From: Cocleimonas sp.
GTDB lineage: Bacteria; Pseudomonadota; Gammaproteobacteria; Thiotrichales; Thiotrichaceae
DNA length: 47,119 nt
Assembly (NCBI GenBank): GCA_021647365.1
Contig: JAKIUW010000026.1
Location: 1 to 47,119, forward strand
Reading direction: 5' to 3'
Shown here: positions 33,891-40,847 of the stretch, piece by piece
Position numbering within the stretch: the stretch's first letter is position 1
Layout of the letters: each line of letters begins with the position of its first letter
Made by a program: the position numbers and the translations under genes
Notes under the pieces: model-generated
The model's input: only the letters and a program-made list of their open reading frames with translations
The model's database searches: none
Told to the model about the DNA's origin: nothing

Positions 33891-35441
33891 TTAGGCCGTA
33901 TGATTCTTCTGTCGTTTATTAGCGGTACCTGAGCGTGGTACTTTTCGCTTATTTAACAACAGCATAAGCGAACCTTTTTGCTTAGATTGTTGGAAGTCTT
34001 TTTCAAGGCTAGCTTGTACGATTTCTTCTGCAATTATAAGCTCGTTAACTAATACGTCATAAAGGAGTTTATAGAGGCGCGGAAGTGAAATTTTCCATGT
34101 GCTACCTTCACTTTCATATAAGGCTTCAGTCAGCTTCATAAATTGCTTGAAAGCGGAGTCGTTGTTGTATTTTAAAATAAGGGGAAGCGTGTTTTGAAAG
34201 CGCCCAGAATTTGCAATCATATCCCAGTAACGTGCAAAACGATTAACGTTTTGTAGGGTTTTAAAATCAATATCGCGCGTTTGTAAAATCGTATAAGGTG
34301 GCGTTGTACTGTACTGCATTTGGTATTTGTCTGTATGGCGATTAATGGGCGCGCCACGCAAACGCTTTAAAATACCGAGCTGTATTTCTTGTGGATTAAG
34401 TTCAACTAATTGATCAAAACTTTTGGCGAAGTTACTTAGCGTATCGCTGGGTAAGCCAAAAATCAGATCCGCATGAATGTGCGCGCCTGTATGCTCGCGC
34501 AGCCAGCGTAGGTTTTCACAGGTTTTTACATTATCTTGCTTACGGCTAATCAGTGTTTGAATTTCAGGATCGAAGGTTTGAACACCAATTTCAAACTGCA
34601 ATGAGCTTTTAGGAAAACGCATTAGGGCTTCTTTAAGCTTTTCAGGTAAGTTATCGGGAATGACTTCAAAATGAAGATATAAATCATCCGTCATGCGGTC
34701 TAAAAAGAATTCTAAAATAGTAACGCTGGTGCTAACTTTAAGGTTAAAGGTACGATCAATAAATTTAAAGTTACGCGCACCACGTTGGATGAGTTTATCC
34801 ATCTCAACCAAAAAAGCATCTAATTCAAACGGTTTGGACGTTTTATCCAAGGACGACAAACAAAATTCACACTTAAACGGACAACCACGTGAAGCCTCAA
34901 CATAAATCAGGCGATTACGAATATCTTCATCGTTGTAAAATTCGTAAGGGAGATTAAGTTGTTCTAGCGGAACACTCTCACCATTAATGACCTTATTCAG
35001 CGGCTTACGCCCTGCGAGTATCTCATTGCATAAAAACTTAAAGCTGACCTCACCTGCGCCCATGACGACATAGTCGGCATGATCAACTACATCAGGTTTA
35101 TCAGGTAAGTGACTGACTTCTGGACCACCTAAAACAATAATAATGTCGGGTGCAATTTGTTTAAGTAATTTTACCGTTCGGGAGATTTCGGTGATATTCC
35201 AAATATAAACGCTAAAGCCGATAATTTTGGGCTGAGCCTCAAGTAGCTTCTCAGCAATGTCAATCGGGCGCTCATGAATGGTAAATTCTTTAATCAGCGC
35301 CTGGGATTGCAAATCACCCAAATTGGCATAAAGATAACGCAAGCCAAACGCACAGTGTATGTAGCGAGAGTTTAGCGTTGTGAGGATAATATTGGTTTGG
35401 CTATTGGGCAAGAGTGATGGCTGATAGTTTTGGTTAGGCAC
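33891..35441 (-). CDS. B12-binding domain radical SAM protein (DUF4080 type)
   Basis: This 516-residue enzyme has an N-terminal cobalamin-binding Rossmann domain (about 15-140, without an obvious DxHxxG base-off motif), a radical SAM barrel with the 4Fe-4S cluster motif CPFKCEFC (about 188-195, Cx3Cx2C), and a C-terminal ~150-residue region of the DUF4080 kind. The class includes methyltransferases and ring-forming enzymes acting on varied substrates; the substrate here is unknown. It stands as a single gene, divergent from argC and preceded by a G-tract repeat. Confidence 0.85.
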   Translation of the reverse strand: MPNQNYQPSLLPNSQTNIILTTLNSRYIHCAFGLRYLYANLGDLQSQALIKEFTIHERPIDIAEKLLEAQPKIIGFSVYIWNITEISRTVKLLKQIAPDIIIVLGGPEVSHLPDKPDVVDHADYVVMGAGEVSFKFLCNEILAGRKPLNKVINGESVPLEQLNLPYEFYNDEDIRNRLIYVEASRGCPFKCEFCLSSLDKTSKPFELDAFLVEMDKLIQRGARNFKFIDRTFNLKVSTSVTILEFFLDRMTDDLYLHFEVIPDNLPEKLKEALMRFPKSSLQFEIGVQTFDPEIQTLISRKQDNVKTCENLRWLREHTGAHIHADLIFGLPSDTLSNFAKSFDQLVELNPQEIQLGILKRLRGAPINRHTDKYQMQYSTTPPYTILQTRDIDFKTLQNVNRFARYWDMIANSGRFQNTLPLILKYNNDSAFKQFMKLTEALYESEGSTWKISLPRLYKLLYDVLVNELIIAEEIVQASLEKDFQQSKQKGSLMLLLNKRKVPRSGTANKRQKNHTA

Positions 35442-35450
35442 ATATAATAC

Positions 35451-35473
35451 CGTGTAAAACCAGGGGGGTGTGC
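35451..35473 (+). repeat. Single G-tract repeat, CCAG variant (6 G)
   Basis: GTGTAAAACCAG, a G run and TGTGC: the CTAG subtype with a T-to-C change. It lies in the 85-bp divergent region between the radical SAM gene and argC, pointing to argC. Confidence 0.8.
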
Positions 35474-35526
35474 TTTTATAATACTTCTAACGTTATTTAA
35501 TTCAGGCTATCATAGTCACTTCATCA

Positions 35527-36600
35527 ATGAACCATGAATTTGAAAAAGTGACTGATAAAAATACAATTAAAAAAATAGGCATCGTTGGCGCGACAGGCTA
35601 TACAGGCGTTGAATTATTAAGACTGCTTGCGCCCCATTCTGATGTAGAAATTAGCTATGTGACTTCGCGCTCAAATGCGGGGATGCGTGTGGATGCGATG
35701 TTTCCTAATCTGCGTGGATTTATTGATTTAGAATTTAGTGATCCATCTACCGATGCGTTGGCGCAATGCGACCTAGTTTTTTTTGCGACACCTAATGGTG
35801 TGGCGATGAATCATGTGCCTGCGCTACTTGAAGCTGGCACGAAGGTAATTGACCTTGCGGCTGATTTTAGAATCAAAGACCTTGATGTGTGGGCTAAATT
35901 TTATAGCATGGAACATGCTTGTCCTAATTTAGTGGCTGAGGCGGTGTATGGAATGCCTGAGTTGAATCGTGATCAAATAAAAGGCGCGCGCATTGTGGCA
36001 AATCCTGGCTGTTATCCAACGGCTGTTACTTTGGGTTTAAAGCCTTTAGTAGATGCTAGTTTAATTGATTTAGACAATATTATTGCTGATACCAAATCAG
36101 GTATTAGTGGTGCAGGTCGACAAGCGAATGTTTCTACCTTATTAAGTGAAGCGGGTGAAAGTTTTAAAGCGTATGCGGTACAAGGGCATCGTCATCAACC
36201 AGAAATTGCACAAACGCTTTCATTATTGTCGGGTAGCAAAGTGGATTTAACCTTTGTGCCACATTTATTACCCATCATTAGAGGTATCCACGCCACTCTA
36301 TACACCAGAGAGATAGAGGCAGGTAAAACGGACTTACAAACATTGTATGAAAATACTTATAAAGATGAGCCCTTCGTGGATGTGATGCCAGCGGGATCAC
36401 ACCCTGAAACGCGCAGTGTAAAAACGTCAAATATGTGTCGGATTGCGGTGCATCAGCCTGAGGCAGGTTCGCAGATTGTGGTTTTATCGGTTATTGATAA
36501 CTTGGTAAAAGGCGCCGCAGGGCAGGCGATTCAAAATATGAATCTTATGCTAGACTTGGATGAAACAATGGGGTTAATGCAACCTGCGTTGTTACCATAA
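35527..36600 (+). CDS. argC: N-acetyl-gamma-glutamyl-phosphate reductase
   Basis: This 357-residue NADPH-dependent enzyme is the third step of arginine synthesis. Motifs: GIVGATGYTGVELLRLL (about 17-33, nucleotide binding), the catalytic Cys in NPGCYPTA (about 158-165), and GHRHQPEI (about 220-227). Typical length is about 340-345, so the first ~10 residues may be extra: the ATG at 35527 has no clear ribosome site, and GTG at 35548 (residue 8) is an alternative. The bactofilin gene follows after 26 bp and is probably co-transcribed. Confidence 0.95.
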   Translation: MNHEFEKVTDKNTIKKIGIVGATGYTGVELLRLLAPHSDVEISYVTSRSNAGMRVDAMFPNLRGFIDLEFSDPSTDALAQCDLVFFATPNGVAMNHVPALLEAGTKVIDLAADFRIKDLDVWAKFYSMEHACPNLVAEAVYGMPELNRDQIKGARIVANPGCYPTAVTLGLKPLVDASLIDLDNIIADTKSGISGAGRQANVSTLLSEAGESFKAYAVQGHRHQPEIAQTLSLLSGSKVDLTFVPHLLPIIRGIHATLYTREIEAGKTDLQTLYENTYKDEPFVDVMPAGSHPETRSVKTSNMCRIAVHQPEAGSQIVVLSVIDNLVKGAAGQAIQNMNLMLDLDETMGLMQPALLP

Positions 36601-36626
36601 CTGAGTTGCCATTAAAGGATAAATGG

Positions 36627-36998
36627 ATGTTTTCAAAGAAGAAGCCAAAAGAACTATTAAGAGCGACCATCAATACCTTGATTGGTGAAGGCACAACCAT
36701 TGAAGGTATCATTCATTTCAAAGGAGGCTTACATGTGGTGGGTAGTGTCAACGGTGGGATTCGTTCTGATGATGAAGATTCGGTGCTGATTGTGAGTGAA
36801 GACTCATTGGTGACAGGCGATATAAAAGTATCTCACCTTATTGTAAATGGACAGATTGATGGTAATGTTTTTGTCGACGGCAAGGTTGAATTATTTGATC
36901 AAGCCCGCATAAATGGTGATGTACATTATCAATCGCTCGAGTTACCCGCTGGTGCGGTGGTGAATGGTAATTTGATTAATGAGGCAAGTACTGAATAG
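36627..36998 (+). CDS. Bactofilin (polymer-forming cytoskeletal protein)
   Basis: The protein has 123 residues from ATG 36627, behind AAAGGATAAATGG; the upstream TTG at 36606 is less likely. The central DUF583/bactofilin domain (about 20-110) shows the expected right-handed beta-helix rhythm, with hydrophobic residues every few positions and GDIKVSHLIVNGQIDGNV (about 69-86). The short basic N-terminus (FSKKKPKELLRAT) may contact the membrane or a partner. Bactofilins form filaments that position cell-wall enzymes; no M23 peptidase partner is adjacent here. It follows argC in the same unit. Confidence 0.9.
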   Translation: MFSKKKPKELLRATINTLIGEGTTIEGIIHFKGGLHVVGSVNGGIRSDDEDSVLIVSEDSLVTGDIKVSHLIVNGQIDGNVFVDGKVELFDQARINGDVHYQSLELPAGAVVNGNLINEASTE

Positions 36999-37005
36999 TG
37001 AATGA

Positions 37006-37028
37006 TGTGTAAAACTAGGGGGGTGTGC
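37006..37028 (+). repeat. Single G-tract repeat, CTAG variant (6 G)
   Basis: TGTGTAAAACTAG, 5 more G, TGTGC. It lies between the bactofilin gene and erpA, pointing to erpA. Confidence 0.85.
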
Positions 37029-37079
37029 TTTATTCCCATATTAAAGACAGGTTTTTCGTTTAATTAGCAGATAGAGAGT

Positions 37080-37096
37080 AGACTTAGTGTAAGTCT
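37080..37096. promoter_or_regulatory. 7-bp inverted repeat in the erpA upstream region
   Basis: AGACTTA and TAAGTCT around GTG, 26 bp before the erpA ATG. It could be an operator; it does not match the IscR type 2 site as I know it. Function is unknown. Confidence 0.4.
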
Positions 37097-37122
37097 TACA
37101 GATAATTTTCAAAGGTAATATC

Positions 37123-37479
37123 ATGACAGTAGCAACAGCAAGCGCAGCACCGGTTTTAAATTTTACAGAAGCCGCAGCAAACAAAGTAAAAGGTTTGATT
37201 GAAGAAGAAAAGAATGACGATCTAAAACTCAGAGTTTTTGTTTCAGGTGGCGGTTGTTCTGGCTTCCAATATGGTTTTACCTTTGATGAGGTAATAAATG
37301 AAGGTGATACCACTGTTGAAAAGAATGGTGTGAAGCTTTTGATTGATCCTATGAGTTTTCAATATTTAGTCGGTGCAGATATTGACTATACCGAAGGCTT
37401 AGAAGGTGCTCAGTTTGTGATTCGTAATCCTAATGCCAAAACAACCTGTGGGTGTGGGTCATCGTTTAGCCCAGAATAA
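37123..37479 (+). CDS. erpA: A-type iron-sulfur cluster insertion protein ErpA
   Basis: This 118-residue A-type carrier passes Fe-S clusters to apoproteins, including the IspG/IspH isoprenoid enzymes. The three cluster-binding cysteines are visible: GGCSGFQYG (Cys near residue 46) and TCGCGSSF near the C-terminus (about 110 and 112). The ending KTTCGCGSSFSPE is closer to ErpA than to IscA or SufA. The ATG follows CAAAGGTAATATC. No isc or suf genes are nearby, the usual stand-alone situation for erpA. Confidence 0.93.
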   Translation: MTVATASAAPVLNFTEAAANKVKGLIEEEKNDDLKLRVFVSGGGCSGFQYGFTFDEVINEGDTTVEKNGVKLLIDPMSFQYLVGADIDYTEGLEGAQFVIRNPNAKTTCGCGSSFSPE

Positions 37480-37486
37480 CTGGTGT

Positions 37487-37597
37487 AGCCCAGCTCACCT
37501 TAAATTTCGCCACTTCCGCGTTGAAAAATGATCACTTACACTTGTAAGCTCACATTTCTCGCCTTGAATTGACGAAATTTAAAGGCAATCTGATCAA
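37487..37597 (-). ncRNA. Structured intergenic element, copy B (paired with 14870-14985)
   Basis: On the minus strand this matches the element before tRNA-Gln. The outer stem TTAAATTTCG/CGAAATTTAA (37500-37509 with 37573-37582) is perfect. The inner hairpin is AAATG/CATTT plus CTTACA/TGTAAG with loop AG and an internal loop of TGAG/TGAT, which permits tandem G-A pairs. TTCAAGGC, CAACGCG and GTGAGCTG are shared with copy A. It is framed by CTGGTGT (37480-37486) and ACACCAG (37597-37603). It lies right after erpA and before the terminator, antisense to the erpA 3' end region. Confidence 0.55.
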
Positions 37598-37622
37598 CAC
37601 CAGAATAGTATTTAACGAATTT

Positions 37623-37653
37623 AAAAAAAGCAGCCAATGGCTGCTTTTTTTCC
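37623..37653. terminator. Bidirectional terminator between erpA and the beta-barrel gene
   Basis: AGCAGCC and GGCTGCT around AAT, flanked by A-run on the left and T-run on the right: a standard hairpin serving both convergent genes. Confidence 0.9.
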
Positions 37654-37757
37654 TCAAGTCATTTCAATAAAATTCTAGCTGGGATATCTTTATTGTAGTT
37701 TTTCTGTTTTTTCCGTGTCCTTCCGTGGATTTCGTGGCAAAAAAGTCTTTTAATCTT

Positions 37758-38381
37758 TTAATAAGTAGATAACTCAACACCAACACTCAACATATTCACA
37801 TCAGTCTTATCAGTATTTGATGTTTCAATGCTAGGAAATTTCTCCCATTCTGCACGTAGCTTGGTTGTTTCGTTAAGATCCATTTTTGCACCAATACCGT
37901 AAGTTAAGCCGAAACCATCTTGGCTACCAGAGGTATTGTCGCTGCTCCAACGCATTGCGCCGACTTTACCAAACACATCAAACTGCTCAGTAACTGGCAT
38001 TGAACCTACAGCGGTAGCTGTAAGCGCTGTTACATCAGAGTTTTCGGCGCCATTTGTGCCAGTTTTATGTACATCGCCAAGGTTTACATAAGCAGCTTCA
38101 GCACTTAAATTTTCAGATATCTTGTAACCGCCAAATAATTTCCAAGCCGTATCGCCATCTTCACAATTAGCAGAACCAGAACAGTAGCTTCCTGCGTCTG
38201 ATGCGCCAATGGTTCCACCAAAATAATATTGATTTAAACCACCCGAACCACTGTTATTGCCAGAAGATGTGTTATCAACGTAGTTTGTTGATGCTTTCTT
38301 ATAGTCAAACTCTTCTGCAGAAGTTGCTACAGAAAGTGAGAGTAGTCCAAGCGCAAGCATAGACTTCGTAATGGTTTTCAT
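37758..38381 (-). CDS. Outer-membrane beta-barrel protein (OmpA-like transmembrane domain)
   Basis: This 207-residue protein has a signal peptide (about 1-22, ATSA-EE) and a body of about eight alternating amphipathic strands (for example YYFGGTIGA, WKLFGGYKI, LSAEAAYVNLG, FGLTYGIGAKMDL, LRAEWEKF), ending in an aromatic residue (VELSTY) as expected for barrel assembly. No C-terminal peptidoglycan-binding OmpA domain follows. Two cysteines (CSGSANC, about 67-73) in an early loop could form a disulfide. A function as a small porin or adhesin cannot be told apart. Confidence 0.8.
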   Translation of the reverse strand: MKTITKSMLALGLLSLSVATSAEEFDYKKASTNYVDNTSSGNNSGSGGLNQYYFGGTIGASDAGSYCSGSANCEDGDTAWKLFGGYKISENLSAEAAYVNLGDVHKTGTNGAENSDVTALTATAVGSMPVTEQFDVFGKVGAMRWSSDNTSGSQDGFGLTYGIGAKMDLNETTKLRAEWEKFPSIETSNTDKTDVNMLSVGVELSTY

Positions 38382-38492
38382 ATTGTACCCCTAATTTTTT
38401 ATTGTTTTTCAGCCTTGAGAGTATTTTATTACGGTAAAAGCAAAGGGTAAAGAAAGACAGGATAAGCGGTTAAGTATTTTTTGGTTGATTAT

Positions 38493-39293
38493 TTAGTTTT
38501 GTAGTTGCTGATATGCCTTAAAAAGGCGTTTTCCTTGCTCAATTGTACCTTTAGCCGTCAAATGCGTAACATCATATTTCTCTAAACCATGCATGGAAAC
38601 AAAACTTATGTTTGGATCTTCCATAGCAAGTTGAATTTGAGCATCAACCACCTGCGGATTCTGCTGAACACGCGGGTGTTGCTCATCCACGCTGAGAATA
38701 ACGGGAATATTGGGGAGGCGAATAACGCTACTTCGAAGGTGATGAAGCATTTTCTTTAAGTGCCAATAATATTCGGTTGATAGCTGCTCACTATCCGCAT
38801 CACTTTCACCTTGAATCCAAATTATGGCGCGGGGTGTAACGTTATGTCCTTGGGCTTTAAGTGTGTGAATGGCTGCTTTAATGCTTGACACCATATTGTC
38901 ATAAATACCGTGTTTCCCGGGTGCTTTCCAATCAAGCTTAAGGCTACTTCCGCCGAGGCTGTATTTAAATATAGCAGGAATATGACCTGTTTTTAATACG
39001 GCGCGGCCAAAGGTGATTTCTGGTCCAAAATGTCCTGAGCGAAAGTGACCAAGTTGTGATTTTAGTGTTCCCCATTGTTGCTGGGATGAGCCGTAACCAA
39101 TGGTTTCATAATAGAAGGGAATACGTGAATCTAATTGTTGCTTGTCAGCAGGGTATTGTTTTGCATCACTGCGCCAGCCTTGCATATTGGATTGCCCTGC
39201 AAGGATGAATAGATCGATATTATCGGCATAGAGCGTAGAGGTGTAAATAAAAAAATAAAAGAGGATGAGAATCCTTTTCATAGAGTAAGCCAT
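38493..39293 (-). CDS. Secreted SASA-type carbohydrate esterase
   Basis: This protein has 266 residues from ATG 39293, or 262 from ATG 39281, which gives a cleaner signal peptide (MKRILILFYFFIYTSTLYA). The mature part begins DLFILAGQSNMQGW, with the GQSNM motif carrying the nucleophile Ser of SGNH/SASA (sialic-acid or acetylxylan) esterases; GESDADSEQ fits the second conserved block. His near DVTHLTAKG probably completes the active site. It is exported to the periplasm or beyond; the polysaccharide target is unknown. It is divergent from the RND efflux operon. Confidence 0.85.
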   Translation of the reverse strand: MAYSMKRILILFYFFIYTSTLYADNIDLFILAGQSNMQGWRSDAKQYPADKQQLDSRIPFYYETIGYGSSQQQWGTLKSQLGHFRSGHFGPEITFGRAVLKTGHIPAIFKYSLGGSSLKLDWKAPGKHGIYDNMVSSIKAAIHTLKAQGHNVTPRAIIWIQGESDADSEQLSTEYYWHLKKMLHHLRSSVIRLPNIPVILSVDEQHPRVQQNPQVVDAQIQLAMEDPNISFVSMHGLEKYDVTHLTAKGTIEQGKRLFKAYQQLQN

Positions 39294-39436
39294 ACGAGAG
39301 ATAAATTATGATGATTATATGTTGATAGATTGTGTGATGTGAAGACTTAATTGATTACTTTATTGATTGTTCTGTTTGATTGCACTTATAAGGTGAATAC
39401 TTGATAATTCATTTTCTATAGATTGATAGTTTTCAA

Positions 39437-39486
39437 AGCACACCCCCCCCCGCTTTTACATACCATGTAAAAGTGGGGGGGTGTGC
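39437..39486. repeat. Inverted pair of the G-tract repeat (9 C / 7 G)
   Basis: Reverse copy 39437-39461 has the longest tract in the window (9) and an A-to-G change before it; forward copy 39464-39486 is consensus. The CATG ends are inside with a 2-bp gap. It lies in the divergent region just before the RND adaptor start. Confidence 0.9.
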
Positions 39487-39527
39487 TTCAAGCCTATTCT
39501 AGCCAGTTAACATATAACGAGCCATCA

Positions 39528-40847
39528 ATGCTTAAAGTCATTATTCCAGTTCTTGTACTTACGGGTGCAGTTTTTTTAGGTAAGTATCTTCTTGGCTCAG
39601 GCCCTGAAGCGAAGAAAAAGCCCTTTGTAGAACGTTCTCCTGTTGTTGAGATTTTAACGTTAAAGCCACAGGACTATACCGTTACAATAAAAGCGTCAGG
39701 TATTGTTAAAGCAGGTACGCAAACGAATTTGGTCTCTGAAGTTTCAGGGCGTATTGTTGGACTTTCAGAGGATTTTAAAGCAGGTAATTATTTTAATAAA
39801 AACAAAGTATTAATAACTATAGATAAAGCAAACTATGAGAATTCATTAGCGATTGTAAAAGGTGATGTTGCAGCTAGTCGCGCGACTTTAAATCAATTAA
39901 ATACAGAAGAAAAAAGCATCAAACGTTCCTATCAATTAGCACGTAAAAATTTATCTTTAGGTAAAAAAGAGGTCAATCGGTTGCGAGGGCTTTGGGCTAA
40001 GCGCTTAATTGCACGATCAGCATTGGATATAGAAGAACAAAAAATCAATCAACTGCAACAAAAGCTTGAAGATTTACAAGGTAAACTGGATACCTTTAAA
40101 AGTCGCAGACAAGCAACGGATGCAAAAATAGATGCAACACTCGCGAGAGAAAAACAAGAGCGTTTAAACTTATCACGTACAACCATCAAAGCCCCCTATG
40201 AAGGTCGTGTGCTTGAAAAAAATGTGGATGTAGGGCAATTCGTAAGCATGGGAACGTTATTGGGTAAAGTTTATGCAACGGATTATGTTGAAGTGGATCT
40301 GCCATTGTCGTTAAGTCGTTACGAGTTATTAAATTTACCAGAAGCTTTTAAAAACAAATCCATTGATGCAAAGTCATTTCCTAACGTTATATTTAAAAAC
40401 CCTAACAGCAGACAAAAAAACGAATGGCAAGGGCGTGTCGTCCGTAGTAGTGCCGCACTGGATGCTAATAGTCGTCAAATTACCGTAATTGCGCGGGTTG
40501 ATAATCCTTTTGATGCTAAAGCGGGAGTTACATCGCCTTTAAGAATAGGGCAATACATTGAAGCACTAATAAAAGGTAAAACCTTTAAAGATGTGTATGT
40601 TTTACCAACGATTTCTGTACGTCAAAATAAAGAAATTTTACTATTGGAGGATGGGAAAATTCATGTTGTTCCTGTTAATGCGCTCTGGAATACTCAAACT
40701 GAAACCATAGTGCGAGTGAAGCAAGATATTACTGGTAAACAATTGGTAATGACAAGCTTGAACCAAGCCATTGAAGGTATGAAAGCAATTACGCTTAAAG
40801 AACAAAAAATAATCAATAATAAAAACAAAAAAGAACGTACTCAATAA
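39528..40847 (+). CDS. RND efflux periplasmic adaptor (membrane-fusion) subunit
   Basis: The protein has 439 residues from ATG 39528 (MLKVIIPVLVLTGAVFLGKYLL). An upstream GTG at 39483 lies within the repeat and is rejected. An N-terminal membrane anchor (about 4-22) is followed by a lipoyl/barrel-sandwich domain split around an alpha-helical hairpin (about 100-215, rich in Gln/Lys/Leu heptads) and a beta-barrel part. It links the inner-membrane pump to an outer-membrane channel. It overlaps the pump gene by one base (stop TAA, start ATG), so the two are translationally coupled. Confidence 0.9.
   Translation: MLKVIIPVLVLTGAVFLGKYLLGSGPEAKKKPFVERSPVVEILTLKPQDYTVTIKASGIVKAGTQTNLVSEVSGRIVGLSEDFKAGNYFNKNKVLITIDKANYENSLAIVKGDVAASRATLNQLNTEEKSIKRSYQLARKNLSLGKKEVNRLRGLWAKRLIARSALDIEEQKINQLQQKLEDLQGKLDTFKSRRQATDAKIDATLAREKQERLNLSRTTIKAPYEGRVLEKNVDVGQFVSMGTLLGKVYATDYVEVDLPLSLSRYELLNLPEAFKNKSIDAKSFPNVIFKNPNSRQKNEWQGRVVRSSAALDANSRQITVIARVDNPFDAKAGVTSPLRIGQYIEALIKGKTFKDVYVLPTISVRQNKEILLLEDGKIHVVPVNALWNTQTETIVRVKQDITGKQLVMTSLNQAIEGMKAITLKEQKIINNKNKKERTQ

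Noticed and set aside
1475..39486. G-tract repeats as a CRISPR array
   Set aside because: Copies are kilobases apart, alternate strands in pairs, and have no spacers of regular size; no cas genes are present.
5614..39486. G-tract repeats as G-quadruplexes
   Set aside because: Each copy has only one G-run; four are needed in one strand within a short distance.
1475..39486. G-tract repeat as a DNA uptake sequence
   Set aside because: Uptake sequences also occur often inside genes, whereas none of the copies here does. It cannot be ruled out without genome-wide counts, but is not the favoured reading.
39483..39527. GTG start for the RND adaptor inside the repeat
   Set aside because: It would add 15 polar residues before the membrane anchor and lies in the repeat; ATG 39528 fits the family.
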